A DNA stretch of 64,000 nucleotides from Sphingopyxis sp. (GTDB taxonomy: Bacteria > Pseudomonadota > Alphaproteobacteria > Sphingomonadales > Sphingomonadaceae): contig JAGHZY010000005.1 in NCBI GenBank assembly GCA_017745175.1, forward strand, positions 62,001-126,000. The letters are read 5' to 3'. The notes under the pieces were generated by a model. The model was not told the origin of the DNA. It did no database searches and worked only from the letters and a program-made list of their open reading frames with translations. How positions within the stretch are numbered: the stretch's first letter is position 1; every line of letters begins with the position of its first letter. A program made the position numbers and the translations under genes. Positions 54,401-60,433 of this stretch are shown here, piece by piece.

Positions 54401-55388
54401 GGGCGATGATGTGGCGGCCAGCGCCACCCTCGCGTTCGACAGCCGCAATGCCGGCACGCGGACGGCGACCGCCAGCGGAATCCTCCTGACGGGCGCCGAT
54501 GCGGGCAATTATGTCGTCAATGCGACCGCGACCGACCTTGCGACCATCGACGCCCGGGCGCTTGCGGCGACGCTGACGGCGAACGATCGCATCTACGATG
54601 GTACGACCAACGCGACGGGCACCCTCGGGCTTTCGGGTGTGCTCGCCGGCGACGAGGTGGGCGTTTCGGGCAGGCTCGCGTTCGACAGCCGCAACGCGGG
54701 TTCGCGGGTCGTGACCGCCAGCGGACTCGCCCTGACGGGGGCCGATGCCGGGAATTACACGGTCGATTCCAGCGTGACCGATGCGGCGACGATCGCGCGT
54801 CTCGCGGTTACAGCCGCCGCCACCGCCGACAGCCGCCTCTATGATGGCACGACCGGGGCGACCGGACGTATCGCGCTGACCGGCGTTATCGCGGGCGACG
54901 ATCTGTCCGCAGCCGCGCGCTTCGGTTTCGCCGACGCGAATGCGGGCAGCGGGCGCACGGTGACTGTCAGCGATTTCGGCGTGGGCGGGGCCGATGCCGG
55001 CAACTATATTGTCACGCTGGCGCCCGGCCCGATCGTTGCCGACATCTTGCGCAGGGCCGTTTCGGTCACGGTCGATGACCTGTCGAAGATATTCGGCCAG
55101 CCCGATCCGGCGCTGACGTACGGGATTGCAAGCGGAAGTCTGGTCCCCGGCGACGGCTTCAGCGGTTCGCTGGTACGATCGGCCGGCGAAGGGGCCGGCA
55201 GTTATGCGATCACGCAAGGGACACTTGCGCTCTCGGACAATTATCTGCTGACCGTGACTCCCGGGCGTCTGACGATAGGCTTTGCCGGATCGACGGCGGA
55301 CGCAAGCGATGCGCTCCGGCTGCTGCGCGTCGGTGACTCCGGATTCCGCCTCGACCGCGATCCTTCCGCCAATCTGCTGGGGGAATGA
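42438..55388 (+). CDS. Giant filamentous-haemagglutinin-type exoprotein (TpsA)
   Basis: 4,316 residues from the ATG at 42438, preceded by TGAGGAAG. A long signal peptide ends at PAHAQL. The TPS domain (about 38-290) has SRTVIDWDRFDIGSGDTANF and NIWIYNANGVVIGANARINT, the counterparts of the usual secretion motifs. About 3,350 residues of degenerate beta-helix repeats follow, with recurring phrases like ISDSGSVTQNSG, LNASAATGIDL and DITFRNAG. The C-terminus has an MBG-like domain (~3,715-3,793), five YDG repeats (3,794-4,205) and a final MBG-type domain (KIFGQPDPALTYG). It should form a long surface fibre for adhesion or biofilm. No toxin domain or pretoxin motif is visible at the end. Frame is intact throughout. 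Confidence 0.93.
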   Translation: MSVRSPSPGHRRSRLFATSAIGALALAAFWAAPAHAQLVQGTAPAQSNGSAPVVDQSVPNSTTVTLGGSRTVIDWDRFDIGSGDTANFVFANRNDIVLNRVGGAGSTINGDLNGMIGAGGPAGGNIWIYNANGVVIGANARINTGGLLVTTAAVDRATDSSAGGFLDGSSTSFGFTGSATGSAIAVHNGARINSYGGAIALVAPVVATEAGSAIAAHDGGNVLYGAASKYKISFRQTGADDLDLIGFEVAGSADGTGETGGLAMGGTTTGNRIFAAVVSKAGVISNIVSSGTVTATSVATDESGAIVLLGNHNLVGGAAGGMVASAGTSEIKVDNGSTLTAPAVSLITSDSITNNPNGVISAVGGTIDLLAKNGVIFGFGKLNTGTLTAEAYGRIYLSGTNNVGTLGGLRNTIDEIVFSNNASLDIAGDIVAGSEANIGVNGVASGTGLIRGASATLSGGGTFNLDSATRLGYVSAYAGNLTVNSNGDLRINLTGAGNDHGHTVTLNAASGGIRQTGGDALVGRVVASARDGIDLGAPNQFTNITANSTGGGAIDLRSVGGFTVAGSTSGTLNAVSDTGSVTGTGIDVGRLSASAAGSIDFSHSTNAIRGLGNVNAGAGAVVSTTTALAVDGNVLGSTVTLHANGGNLTQGSGSRISGKTITVTASGSIVQDAAAVIHGTGVTAASTTVQAADDLILAGANRLSDYGDVFLGWGSGSDVTYRSAYSLFFNGGATPIGALTLISDQGDIQQGNIAFTANSFSASATGHIDIGTAADNSIARLGNIGSSTGEVRLRVGTNNPLAIDGTISSASRVIFTARGAVSGSGKFATPGLYLGLIEGGTINVAGSTNLLQLGVSNADATVRADDSLTLSGTLAANGRKLTLIAGTGSITQTGGSFIGMGTLSATAAGDISLTAANSFSDVEGISTGGGRIALNATGALSVALNTTGSAAVTAGGDLSSNGITVDSLSVDAGHINLTNSVDVNSFTRLVAAYGDVLVTNNGGFTVAGDVTTNKPGLRTIDLRANGGGISQTAGTISGHYVSLRGAGDLVQSGTGRVDSNAAYFSGANVLLGGANNLVSNDTRIVATGNLTLRNAGAIDLTVIGGYTNGGVLSLTSDNGSISSADAINASALTAHAANGVVTFNNTNNLISEIRGLSAGTNATVRASGGYTLTGDIDVGGTLALYARTGISQTGGRIKATTLDAQLNQTMTTGSVLLGGANDVDNLYVLAASGAGDALFRDTDGFRVTYAVIGNRVTLTSDAGAITQASGFMDGVQANQLTVSAVDGISLNNDWNGIRTILGLTNSGTGGIDIASRGVNMALAGNVTAAGQTVNLAVQNASLSQTGGAIIARRLDVAARTGITLTQAGNNISQLGTLSNSASGGIAYTDSNGYSIVGNITAAGQSLTLGSLDSTVDIYQANTGSTITAGTLNINGGRYYTLRGVNGTGNAIGAIGNINVKLGLNTIGAVDFRGDVITDYIELLAGGDITQSSGRIENQGGQLAFWGTNISLTSATNRLGNILQLRTWDNGPSGWFNVGTGNVTLVSAGDVAVGYVSAVNASLTSGGNIGTISSGLAGNVNVERLSIASGGTVSLAGAIRALGNVTATGETFLNSFTDLAVTGTVNTGAGALALQSGGAIGQTGGSITAGVIDVSAATGIDLGRTNNIATITGLSTTNGDISFRNLGSIAVPAINAPGTLTLISDSGSVTQNSGTTLRANRLNASAGTLIDLTNANQLAGLGTLIAGTTISVTNHGSLSLTGDILANSVTLRSTFGAISQTGGVISALDLTASAQNGLNFGSVNNVGALHGLSTTFGDIAFRNQGNIVLSDVFALTGAVTLTSDSGSIAQSALTTIMAERLNASAATGITLDQNNSLVRTGTLSNSGTGGIRVKTTGNLDIADTVTSTGQAVRFDVGGALTQSAALGAYASLTINAGTGLYLDQANNFGATIFSLTTGSGDITVRNVGNLTVPALSTAGGTIRLISDTGTIGQTGILTANTLFAEARREIALGRNNVITNVGGLVNTSGTITFRDIDGFNITGDIRGSIVTGERLILSAGGTGDIVQTGGRIVADKLRVTTGGNLTLDGSANTFMNVEVLSVGGDVRLRAQDAFVVGYTLEAGGTMTLTSTNGSIGTELGSIGHVRADALYVNAATGIDINLPGNITPKVSLISAAGNIRYTSQGAMELLALRTPDRAIVSANALTQSGAIDIGSLDVLAGDIRLDMAGNRIGSIHAAMATSGDLVIADEDGIDIAGNLQASGTISLTAGGAGSITQSGGIITAPTVSLVAAGGNITLDRANAAGVYNARSAVGGIITLRNDGDLKVNAITAQNGTVNLTSNTGSVGQLLVPNNSIWTRKLNVNAATDIDLAAQNFTDLLGNLTAGGSIRYNSFHTLGLDGDVRAVGGVTFGIQGYLGQYSGTIAASHLDVTASGIALIGANDIGSTTASRFTASDDITFRSVNSILLGAVTTPGLLSLTSDNGGIAQTAAFSAGRFDAIAAGDIILEELNTLDTVYDVTAGGVFSLRSAGAIELDGRIAADDRVTLNTGGGLTQIGNTVIVTDRLEATAGTATAGGIRLLNHNRVGAVSLDASGNDIRFRNTGNIAINAINSPTGTVELISNIGKITQQSSGGLVAGSLILNAANGVELYNSDNQIARLDVISRGDVSISTGGSGWGGLLTVDRIDAAGRAVSVANYVAGITGGNTTAASLNLFSAGDTDLGTLNDITGNVALSGRNITFTNRGNLVLDRVLSPLGNAVLRSEEGAISQTSGSALFDTTGLTAYGRDGVTIAGGVRRIDGLSAGAGADVEVVSSRPLELAGDITARNVLLRSNASPNALDPTGGAITQTGGVITADLFRGSAYGAIDLGLGNQIAALGDVWSFTGGIGIASDRALDLTGALTAIGGDVVLDAASIGQSGGYLEAAGLRARATGTIGLDMANRIAATGTVTFDAGADIAFRNAGGFTLGMVDTPGAVTLTSLNGSIGQTVSTRIGASRLSVSAENGGIALDEANLVDTLGGLAAGGDVIFRNVGDFALDGDIAAAGREVALRSNTGTIGQTSGTITALGLDVDAAGPITLGSANNVTNLRNMLSGGNILFRNAGALMLWGDVTGDEVTLGTDSGSLLQMLFTGGIITASRLNASAGGALNFNHANRVTELGDYASGAGVVGFTNDGSLALAGDISGDQLFLRSLTGGITQGAGRIDAGSIDASAAGSILLDRDNRVAADGPVRLVSTSGDVTFRALGGFTLDFGTAAGTFDVTSDNGSIGQSGAVTANRLNARAGGSIALTSDNAVTNLGRLVAGMAGDIAFSAAGDLLLTDAIDAGGTVTLVADVGEITQGGGASITAAALSVSAARDIVLGEANAVGAFAGASAAGDMLFRNAGDVSLGAISSPGTLTITSDAGAVTQDGDLSAGTLTVGAQNGIVLIRSGNVVAGQVNLANLGASGIAYTESGNLLIGSIGAAGQVVSLIAGGDIGEVAGVEAATLNLTATGDVTLSQSAGNRIGALGTIAITNGNFALENADALILGDTIDVGRGTVDIRAGGAIVQNGGIIIADRLTGAAAGDFRLGAANRIGALGAFDAGGTILVTNGRALDIDGAVSATANVSLRVHGGMTINAGGSIASGAAGDAIILASDGVFRNFGGADALSAANGRWLVYSQTAGHAGASDPGNDFGGLAGKSYYGAAFDFGNGTFAVAPGAGNRFVYGYRPVLTVRPDDIAMTYNGQTPTLTSTISGLVNGDSVADAWSGAALLSGAARSAGTYVLGAALGTLVSDMNYDFAFDTGTLRIDPRAIVAALTANDRIYDGTTNATGTLGLSGLVAGDDVTASAILAFDSRNAGTRTATASGIALTGADAGNYVVNATATDFATIGARAIVAALTANDRIYDGTTNAAGTLGLSGVLAGDEVGVSGALAFDSRNAGTRTATASGIALTGADAGNYFVNATATDLATIGARAIIAALTANDRIYDGTTDATGVLDLSGLIAGDDVAASATLAFDSRNAGTRTATASGILLTGADAGNYVVNATATDLATIDARALAATLTANDRIYDGTTNATGTLGLSGVLAGDEVGVSGRLAFDSRNAGSRVVTASGLALTGADAGNYTVDSSVTDAATIARLAVTAAATADSRLYDGTTGATGRIALTGVIAGDDLSAAARFGFADANAGSGRTVTVSDFGVGGADAGNYIVTLAPGPIVADILRRAVSVTVDDLSKIFGQPDPALTYGIASGSLVPGDGFSGSLVRSAGEGAGSYAITQGTLALSDNYLLTVTPGRLTIGFAGSTADASDALRLLRVGDSGFRLDRDPSANLLGE
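53817..55052 (+). repeat. Five tandem YDG-domain repeats (period 246 bp)
   Basis: Units begin at 53817, 54063, 54309, 54555 and 54798, each about 82 codons. The first four are nearly identical at DNA level (shared ACCGCGAACGACCGYATCTA and AGCCGCAATGCCGGCACGCG). Each carries RIYDGTT at the start and GADAGNY near the end. The fifth is diverged (RLYDGTTGATG). The near-identity suggests recent duplication or gene conversion. Confidence 0.85.
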
Positions 55389-55493
55389 GAAGCGGATCCT
55401 GCCGATAATTCGCGCTTGTGGCCGGCCGGGGTTTTGCGCGATGACCGACGGGTTCCGCGTTTTGACGCGGGCTCGTGTCGGGAAGGAGAATCG

Positions 55494-56720
55494 ATGAAAC
55501 GCGCTGCATCCGTGTTTGCGCTGCTGCTTTCTGCCGTGGGCCTTCCCGCGCTGGGCCAGCTGCCCCCCGGCAAGCAGATTTTCGTCGATCCGCAAGGTAC
55601 CACGGCGCAAGCTGCAGAGCGCCTCGACGATCCGTCGCGGCAAGACGCGTTGCTTCTGGCGCGCTTCGCCTCCGCCTCGTGGTTCGCCTACGGGACGCCG
55701 GACCTCGCGGAAGCCAAGGTTCGCGACCTTGTCGACCGTGCCGCTGCCGCGGGACAGGTTCCGGTGCTGGTTGCCTACAATATTCCTTACCGCGATTGCG
55801 CGCTCTATTCGGCGGGCGGCGCAGCGGACAGCGACGCTTATCTCGCCTGGATTCGCGGATTCGCAGCAGGTATCGGCGAGCGCGAGGCGATCGTCATCCT
55901 CGAGCCCGACGGGCTCGGCATCATTCCGTGGCACCGGACGCTCGACGGGACCATCGAGAATTGCCGGCCCGAAGGGCGCGATGGCGGTGCATCGGATGCC
56001 CGCTACGAGCAGCTGCGCGGCGCCGTCGCCATCCTTTCCGCGCTGCCGAAGGTCCGGCTCTATCTCGACGGAACCGGGAGCAGCTGGCTCGCCCCCGGTG
56101 AAATAGCAAGCCGGCTGATCAGGGCCGACGTGGCGCGGGCGGCGGGCTTTTTCCTCAACGTCTCCAATTTCGAAAGCGATGCGCGCGTCGTGCCCTACGC
56201 GCGCTGGGTCAGCGATTGCATCGCACTGGTGACCCGCGGCGGGCTCGATTCGCGCGATTGCCCGAGCCAGTACCGCCCTGCCACCTTCAGCGACGTCTCG
56301 ACCTGGGCGAAGACCGATGCCGCCTACGACCGGTTGTTCGAAAAGGCGGGGCTGGTGCGCGCGCCGGGATCGCAGAAACATGCGGTGATCGATACGAGCC
56401 GCAACGGGCAGGGCTCGTGGCAGCCTCCAGCCGGCCGCTATGCCGATGCCGAGGTGTGGTGCAATCCACCCGGTCGCGGACTGGGCCGCCGGCCGGCGCT
56501 CGATAGTGGCAACCCCTATGTCGACGCATTTCTCTGGATCAAGATACCCGGGGAATCCGACGGCGAGTGCCATCGCGGGAGCGGCGGCCCGGCCGACCCC
56601 GAGCGCGGATTGACCGCCCCGCCCGCCGGATCCTGGTTTCCCGGACAGGCGCGCGAACTGATCGAACATGCGAACCCGCCGCTTCAGGGCACCGGGCGGC
56701 CGGTGGCGCCGCGCGGCTGA
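55494..56720 (+). CDS. Glycoside hydrolase family 6 (cellulase/cellobiohydrolase type), secreted
   Basis: 408 residues. A signal peptide MKRAASVFALLLSAVGLPAL ends near GQL. GH6 signature 1 is seen as VAYNIPYRDCALYSAGG (the Asp is the catalytic-acid region), and signature 2 as VILEPDGLGIIP. Later TGSSWLAPGE, NVSNFESD and the end VDAFLWIKIPGESDGEC complete the family core. It inverts and cuts beta-1,4-glucans outside the membrane. No carbohydrate-binding module is attached. AAGGAG precedes the ATG at 55494. It is convergent with the LacI gene (6 bp between stops), and the GH3 and TBDR genes beyond it form the rest of a beta-glucan locus. Confidence 0.93.
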   Translation: MKRAASVFALLLSAVGLPALGQLPPGKQIFVDPQGTTAQAAERLDDPSRQDALLLARFASASWFAYGTPDLAEAKVRDLVDRAAAAGQVPVLVAYNIPYRDCALYSAGGAADSDAYLAWIRGFAAGIGEREAIVILEPDGLGIIPWHRTLDGTIENCRPEGRDGGASDARYEQLRGAVAILSALPKVRLYLDGTGSSWLAPGEIASRLIRADVARAAGFFLNVSNFESDARVVPYARWVSDCIALVTRGGLDSRDCPSQYRPATFSDVSTWAKTDAAYDRLFEKAGLVRAPGSQKHAVIDTSRNGQGSWQPPAGRYADAEVWCNPPGRGLGRRPALDSGNPYVDAFLWIKIPGESDGECHRGSGGPADPERGLTAPPAGSWFPGQARELIEHANPPLQGTGRPVAPRG

Positions 56721-56726
56721 CCCTTG

Positions 56727-57749
56727 TTATTCCGCAGGCGGCGCGGTCGAGGCGCGGACGAGGAGTTCGTGCGGATGGTCGCGCCGACGCGGCGCCGCCA
56801 GCTCGTCCTTTCCGTCGAGCGCGGCGATGAGCCGGTTCGCCGCGTCCCACGCCATTTCCCGCACCGGCTGATGAACCGTCGTGAGCTGCGGCCAGGCGGT
56901 ACGTGACACTTCCGAATTGTCGAAGCCCGCGACCGAGACATCGGTGGGAACCGCGAGGCCAAGATCGCGGGCGGCGGCGATCGCGGCGACCGCCATATCG
57001 TCATTCTGGGCCAGGATGGCCGTGGGCCGGGGGCTATGGCGGAGCAGGTCGAGCGCGACCCGGTAGCCGATATCATAGGTGAAGTCGCCGGTAACCACGA
57101 GCGTCGGGTCAATCGAGTGCCCGGCTTCCGCGAAAGCCTGCCGATATCCTTCGAGTCGTCCCTTGCTCGCGGCGTGCGAGGGGTCGCCGAGAATGATGCC
57201 GACGCGCCGGTGCCCGAGCGCGAGGACATGCGCCGCGACCGAATGGCCGGCGGCAACCTCGTCCATCGCGACGACGACACCCCGGTGGAGGTCGCGGTGT
57301 GGGGTGATGCGGGCGTAAGCAAGCTTCTGGCGTTCGAGCATATCGAGCAGTTCGGGCTGATCGCACGCCGGCGGCGCGAGCAGGACGCCGTCGAGCCCCG
57401 CGCGCAGGAGCAGCTTGCCAAGCTCTTCGGGCCGACTCGTGACATGGTTGAAGGGGAGCACGACAAGCCGGTAACGGCCATTCTCGAGCCGGCTGAGCGC
57501 GCCATTCTGCAGTTCGACGACATAACTCGGGCTGGGCCGTTCATACGTCAGGCCGATCAGATAGCTGCGCCGCGCGATGAGGCTCTGCGCGGCGATATTG
57601 GGGTGATAGTCGAGCGCGACCGCGGCTTCCTTGACCTTGCGGCGCACCGTTTCGCTGACATGAGGGGCATCGTTGAGCGCGCGCGAGACGGTTTTGGGGG
57701 TGACCCCGGCGACCCGTGCGATATCGATGATCGTTGATCGTTTCGAAAT
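56727..57749 (-). CDS. LacI-family transcriptional regulator with probable ATT start
   Basis: The effector domain is ordinary LacI (about 280 residues, with VVLPFNHVTSRPEELGKLLL and VSVAGFDNSEVSR). The usual start codons only give a truncated HTH: the first GTG is at 57647. Upstream, the frame continues to a stop at 57752-57750 and encodes the missing helices: STIIDIARVAGVTPKTVSRA then LNDAPHVSETVRRKV. The only codon that opens this stretch after a good ribosome-binding site (GGAGGG at 57759-57754) is ATT at 57749-57747. Such starts are rare but known (infC, pcnB), and low expression would suit a repressor. It is divergent from the GH3 gene and probably binds the tandem sites there. Confidence 0.85.
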   Translation of the reverse strand: MSKRSTIIDIARVAGVTPKTVSRALNDAPHVSETVRRKVKEAAVALDYHPNIAAQSLIARRSYLIGLTYERPSPSYVVELQNGALSRLENGRYRLVVLPFNHVTSRPEELGKLLLRAGLDGVLLAPPACDQPELLDMLERQKLAYARITPHRDLHRGVVVAMDEVAAGHSVAAHVLALGHRRVGIILGDPSHAASKGRLEGYRQAFAEAGHSIDPTLVVTGDFTYDIGYRVALDLLRHSPRPTAILAQNDDMAVAAIAAARDLGLAVPTDVSVAGFDNSEVSRTAWPQLTTVHQPVREMAWDAANRLIAALDGKDELAAPRRRDHPHELLVRASTAPPAE

Positions 57750-57847
57750 TTATCCCTCCGATCAGCCGGATAGCTGCCTGTCTGGCCCTGCCGCCGCGCG
57801 TCGCGACTTCTCCTTTAGCGGCTCTATTGACTTCTGTCGATCACAGG

Positions 57848-57861
57848 CGGTAAACGTTGAC
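57848..57861. promoter_or_regulatory. Candidate LacI operator, copy 1, before GH3 gene
   Basis: CGGTAAACGTTGAC contains the imperfect palindrome GTAAACGTTGAC (10 of 12 symmetric, AACGTT centre). It is repeated exactly 21 bp downstream. A TTGACT (57827-57832) upstream would place its -10 inside this site. Confidence 0.65.
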
Positions 57862-57868
57862 CGTAAAT

Positions 57869-57882
57869 CGGTAAACGTTGAC
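57869..57882. promoter_or_regulatory. Candidate LacI operator, copy 2, before GH3 gene
   Basis: A second exact copy of CGGTAAACGTTGAC, two helical turns from the first, so both would face the same side of the helix. It ends 17 bp before the GH3 start, just ahead of the ribosome-binding site GGAGGGG. Confidence 0.65.
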
Positions 57883-57899
57883 ATAAATAGGGAGGGGAA

Positions 57900-60410
57900 A
57901 TGCATTTGCCGCGCGGGGCTGTCATGGCGCTTGGAGCGACGTCGCTGATGGCGCTCGCTTCTCCCTATCTTGTCGAATTCGCTGCGGCGCAGACGCCGGT
58001 CGTCGAAGCGAGCGCAGAGGCGCATCCGGAAACCTGGCCCGCGCGCGCCGCGACCGTGGCGCAGGATCCGGCGGTCGAGCGCCGGATCGATGAGCTGCTT
58101 GCCGCCATGTCGCTCGAACAGAAGGTCGGGCAGATCATCCAGGCCGACATCGCCAGCGTGACCGCCGACGATGTCTATCGCTATCATCTGGGCTCGGTCC
58201 TTAACGGCGGCAATTCGGATCCCGGCGGGCGCTACAACGCGCCGGCGAAAGACTGGCTTGCGGCCGCCGATGCCTTTTATGCCGCGTCGATGAAGCCGAA
58301 TGGCAAATTGCCCCGCATTCCGGTGATCTGGGGAAGCGATGCGGTTCACGGGCATAACAATGTCGTCGGTGCGACGCTGTTTCCGCACAATATCGGGCTT
58401 GGTGCCGCACGGAACCCCGACCTTGTCCGGCGGATCGGCGCCGCGACCGCGATCGAGATGCGCGTGACCGGGCTCGACTGGACCTTCGCTCCGACGCTTG
58501 CGGTCGTGCGCGACGATCGCTGGGGCCGTACCTATGAAGGCTTTGGCGAGACGCCCGAAATCGCGGCCAGCTACGCCGCGCCGCTGATCGAGGGCCTGCA
58601 GGGCAGGATCGGCGACAAGGACTGGCTTCGCGGACCGCATATCATCGCCACCGCCAAGCATTTCCTCGGCGATGGCGGAACGAGCGGCGGCAAGGACCAG
58701 GGCGACGCGCGGATGCCCGAGGCGCAGCTGCGCGACCTGTTCAGCCCGCCCTATCTTCCCGCGCTCGATGCGGGCGTCCAGTCGGTAATGGTCAGTTTCT
58801 CGAGCTGGAACGGCGTCAAGATGCACGGCAACCGGTCGTTGCTCACCGGGGTGATGAAGGACCGCTGGAATTTCGACGGCTTCCTCGTTGGCGACTGGAA
58901 CGGCCACGGTCAGGTTGCGGGCTGTTCGGTCACCGACTGCCCGCAATCGGCGATCGCGGGGCTCGATATGTATATGGCGCCCGACAGCTGGAAAGAATTG
59001 TATCGCACGACGCTGGCCCATGCGCGCGACGGCACGCTCCCCGCGGCCAGGCTCGACGATGCCGTGCGCCGCATCCTGCGGGTCAAGATCCGCGCCGGAT
59101 TGTTCGAGGCGGGTAAGCCGTCGTCGCGGCCCTATGGCGGGCAATTCGGTCTGCTCGGCGGCAAGGGCCATCGTGCGCTTGCGCGCGAGGCGGTGCGCGA
59201 ATCGCTCGTTTTGCTCAAAAATGCCGGCGGGCTGCTGCCGCTCAAGGCGGGCGGCCGCATATTGGTCGCAGGCGACGGCGCTGACAATCTGACCAAGCAG
59301 ACGGGCGGCTGGACATTGAGCTGGCAGGGAAGCGGCACGAAGCGAAACGACTTTCCGAATGCCCAGTCGATCTGGGAAGGGATCGACGAGGCGGTCAAGG
59401 CCGCCGGCGGCACCGCGACGCTTTCGGCCGATGGCCGTTATTCGGACAAGCCCGACGTCGCGGTCGTCGTCTTTGGCGAGGATCCCTATGCCGAATTCCA
59501 GGGCGACCGCCCCGACGTCGGCTATGACGATGCCGGGAATCTGGCGTTGCTGCGCTCGCTCAGGGCAGCGGGCGTGCCGACGGTCGCGGTGTTCCTGTCG
59601 GGGCGCGCGATGTGGGTCAATCCCTTCCTGAACAGTTCGGACGCCTTCGTTGCCGCGTGGCTTCCCGGATCGGAAGGCGGCGGTGTTGCGGACATCCTGT
59701 TCGGCAAGGCCGACTTCCGCGGCACGCTGCCCTATAGCTGGCCGAAATCGAGCGATCAGACCGCGGTCAACGTCGGCGACGCGAATTATGATCCGCTTTT
59801 CGCTTATGGCTTCGGCCTGACTTTTTCCGACAAGGGCGACCTCGCGCCGCTCTCCGAGGCACGCGCGAGCGCGGCGGCCGCGGATCCGGGAACATTGTTC
59901 GCCGCCGGCAAGCCGGGAAGCGGGCGCCGCCTGCTGCTCGGCGCGCCGGGAGCGCTTTCGGCAAATCCCGGCCCGACGCTGATCGATGCGCGGCCGGCCG
60001 ATCGCGCGGCGCAGGAAGATTCGGTGCGTCTTCGCTGGACGGGGGCGGGGCATGCCGTTGCCGCGATCGTCCAGGATGCGCCCGTCGACCTGTCGCGCCA
60101 GACGAATGGCGACCTTGCGCTCGAGCTCGAACTCAAGGTCAGCGCCGCGCCGTCCGCCGACGTCAGTCTGCTGATGGGATGCGGGGCGAGCTGCGCCGGC
60201 GGTTTTCCGCTGCGTGGCCTGCTCGCCGAGGCGGCGAAGTCGGGCAAATGGACGCGCATCACGGTGCCGCTTCGCTGTTTCGAGAAGGCGGGGGTCGACA
60301 TGACCCGCGTCGAGACGCCGCTGACGCTCGCGACCGCGGGCAGTCTCGACATCACCATGTCCTCGGCGCGCATCGTGTCGCCGTCGGGACCGCAACTGGC
60401 ATGCAAATAA
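57900..60410 (+). CDS. Glycoside hydrolase family 3 exo-beta-glucosidase (ExoP type)
   Basis: 836 residues. A signal peptide ends near FAAAQ. The GH3 N-terminal barrel has the substrate motif VIWGSDAVHGHNNVVGAT and AKHFLGDGGT, and the nucleophile Asp in FLVGDWNGHG (about 332). The C-terminal sandwich has the acid/base-region Glu in VVFGEDPYAEFQGDRPD. A further C-terminal beta domain (~660-836) with VSLLMGCGASCAGGFPLRG matches the ExoP-type extension. It removes glucose from beta-glucan oligosaccharides, probably in the periplasm. GGAGGGG precedes the ATG. Two LacI-type sites precede it, and it is followed by the TBDR 23 bp later. Confidence 0.93.
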   Translation: MHLPRGAVMALGATSLMALASPYLVEFAAAQTPVVEASAEAHPETWPARAATVAQDPAVERRIDELLAAMSLEQKVGQIIQADIASVTADDVYRYHLGSVLNGGNSDPGGRYNAPAKDWLAAADAFYAASMKPNGKLPRIPVIWGSDAVHGHNNVVGATLFPHNIGLGAARNPDLVRRIGAATAIEMRVTGLDWTFAPTLAVVRDDRWGRTYEGFGETPEIAASYAAPLIEGLQGRIGDKDWLRGPHIIATAKHFLGDGGTSGGKDQGDARMPEAQLRDLFSPPYLPALDAGVQSVMVSFSSWNGVKMHGNRSLLTGVMKDRWNFDGFLVGDWNGHGQVAGCSVTDCPQSAIAGLDMYMAPDSWKELYRTTLAHARDGTLPAARLDDAVRRILRVKIRAGLFEAGKPSSRPYGGQFGLLGGKGHRALAREAVRESLVLLKNAGGLLPLKAGGRILVAGDGADNLTKQTGGWTLSWQGSGTKRNDFPNAQSIWEGIDEAVKAAGGTATLSADGRYSDKPDVAVVVFGEDPYAEFQGDRPDVGYDDAGNLALLRSLRAAGVPTVAVFLSGRAMWVNPFLNSSDAFVAAWLPGSEGGGVADILFGKADFRGTLPYSWPKSSDQTAVNVGDANYDPLFAYGFGLTFSDKGDLAPLSEARASAAAADPGTLFAAGKPGSGRRLLLGAPGALSANPGPTLIDARPADRAAQEDSVRLRWTGAGHAVAAIVQDAPVDLSRQTNGDLALELELKVSAAPSADVSLLMGCGASCAGGFPLRGLLAEAAKSGKWTRITVPLRCFEKAGVDMTRVETPLTLATAGSLDITMSSARIVSPSGPQLACK

Positions 60411-60433
60411 GAAGTCGAATCAGGGAGGATCTT

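Noticed and set aside
53817..55052. CRISPR-like array from regular spacing
   Set aside because: The 246-bp period is in frame within a large coding sequence and encodes YDG protein domains.
55053..55388. C-terminal toxin of a contact-dependent inhibition system at the end of the giant exoprotein
   Set aside because: The end is an MBG-type adhesin domain, no pretoxin motif is seen, and the next gene is a GH6 enzyme rather than a small immunity protein.
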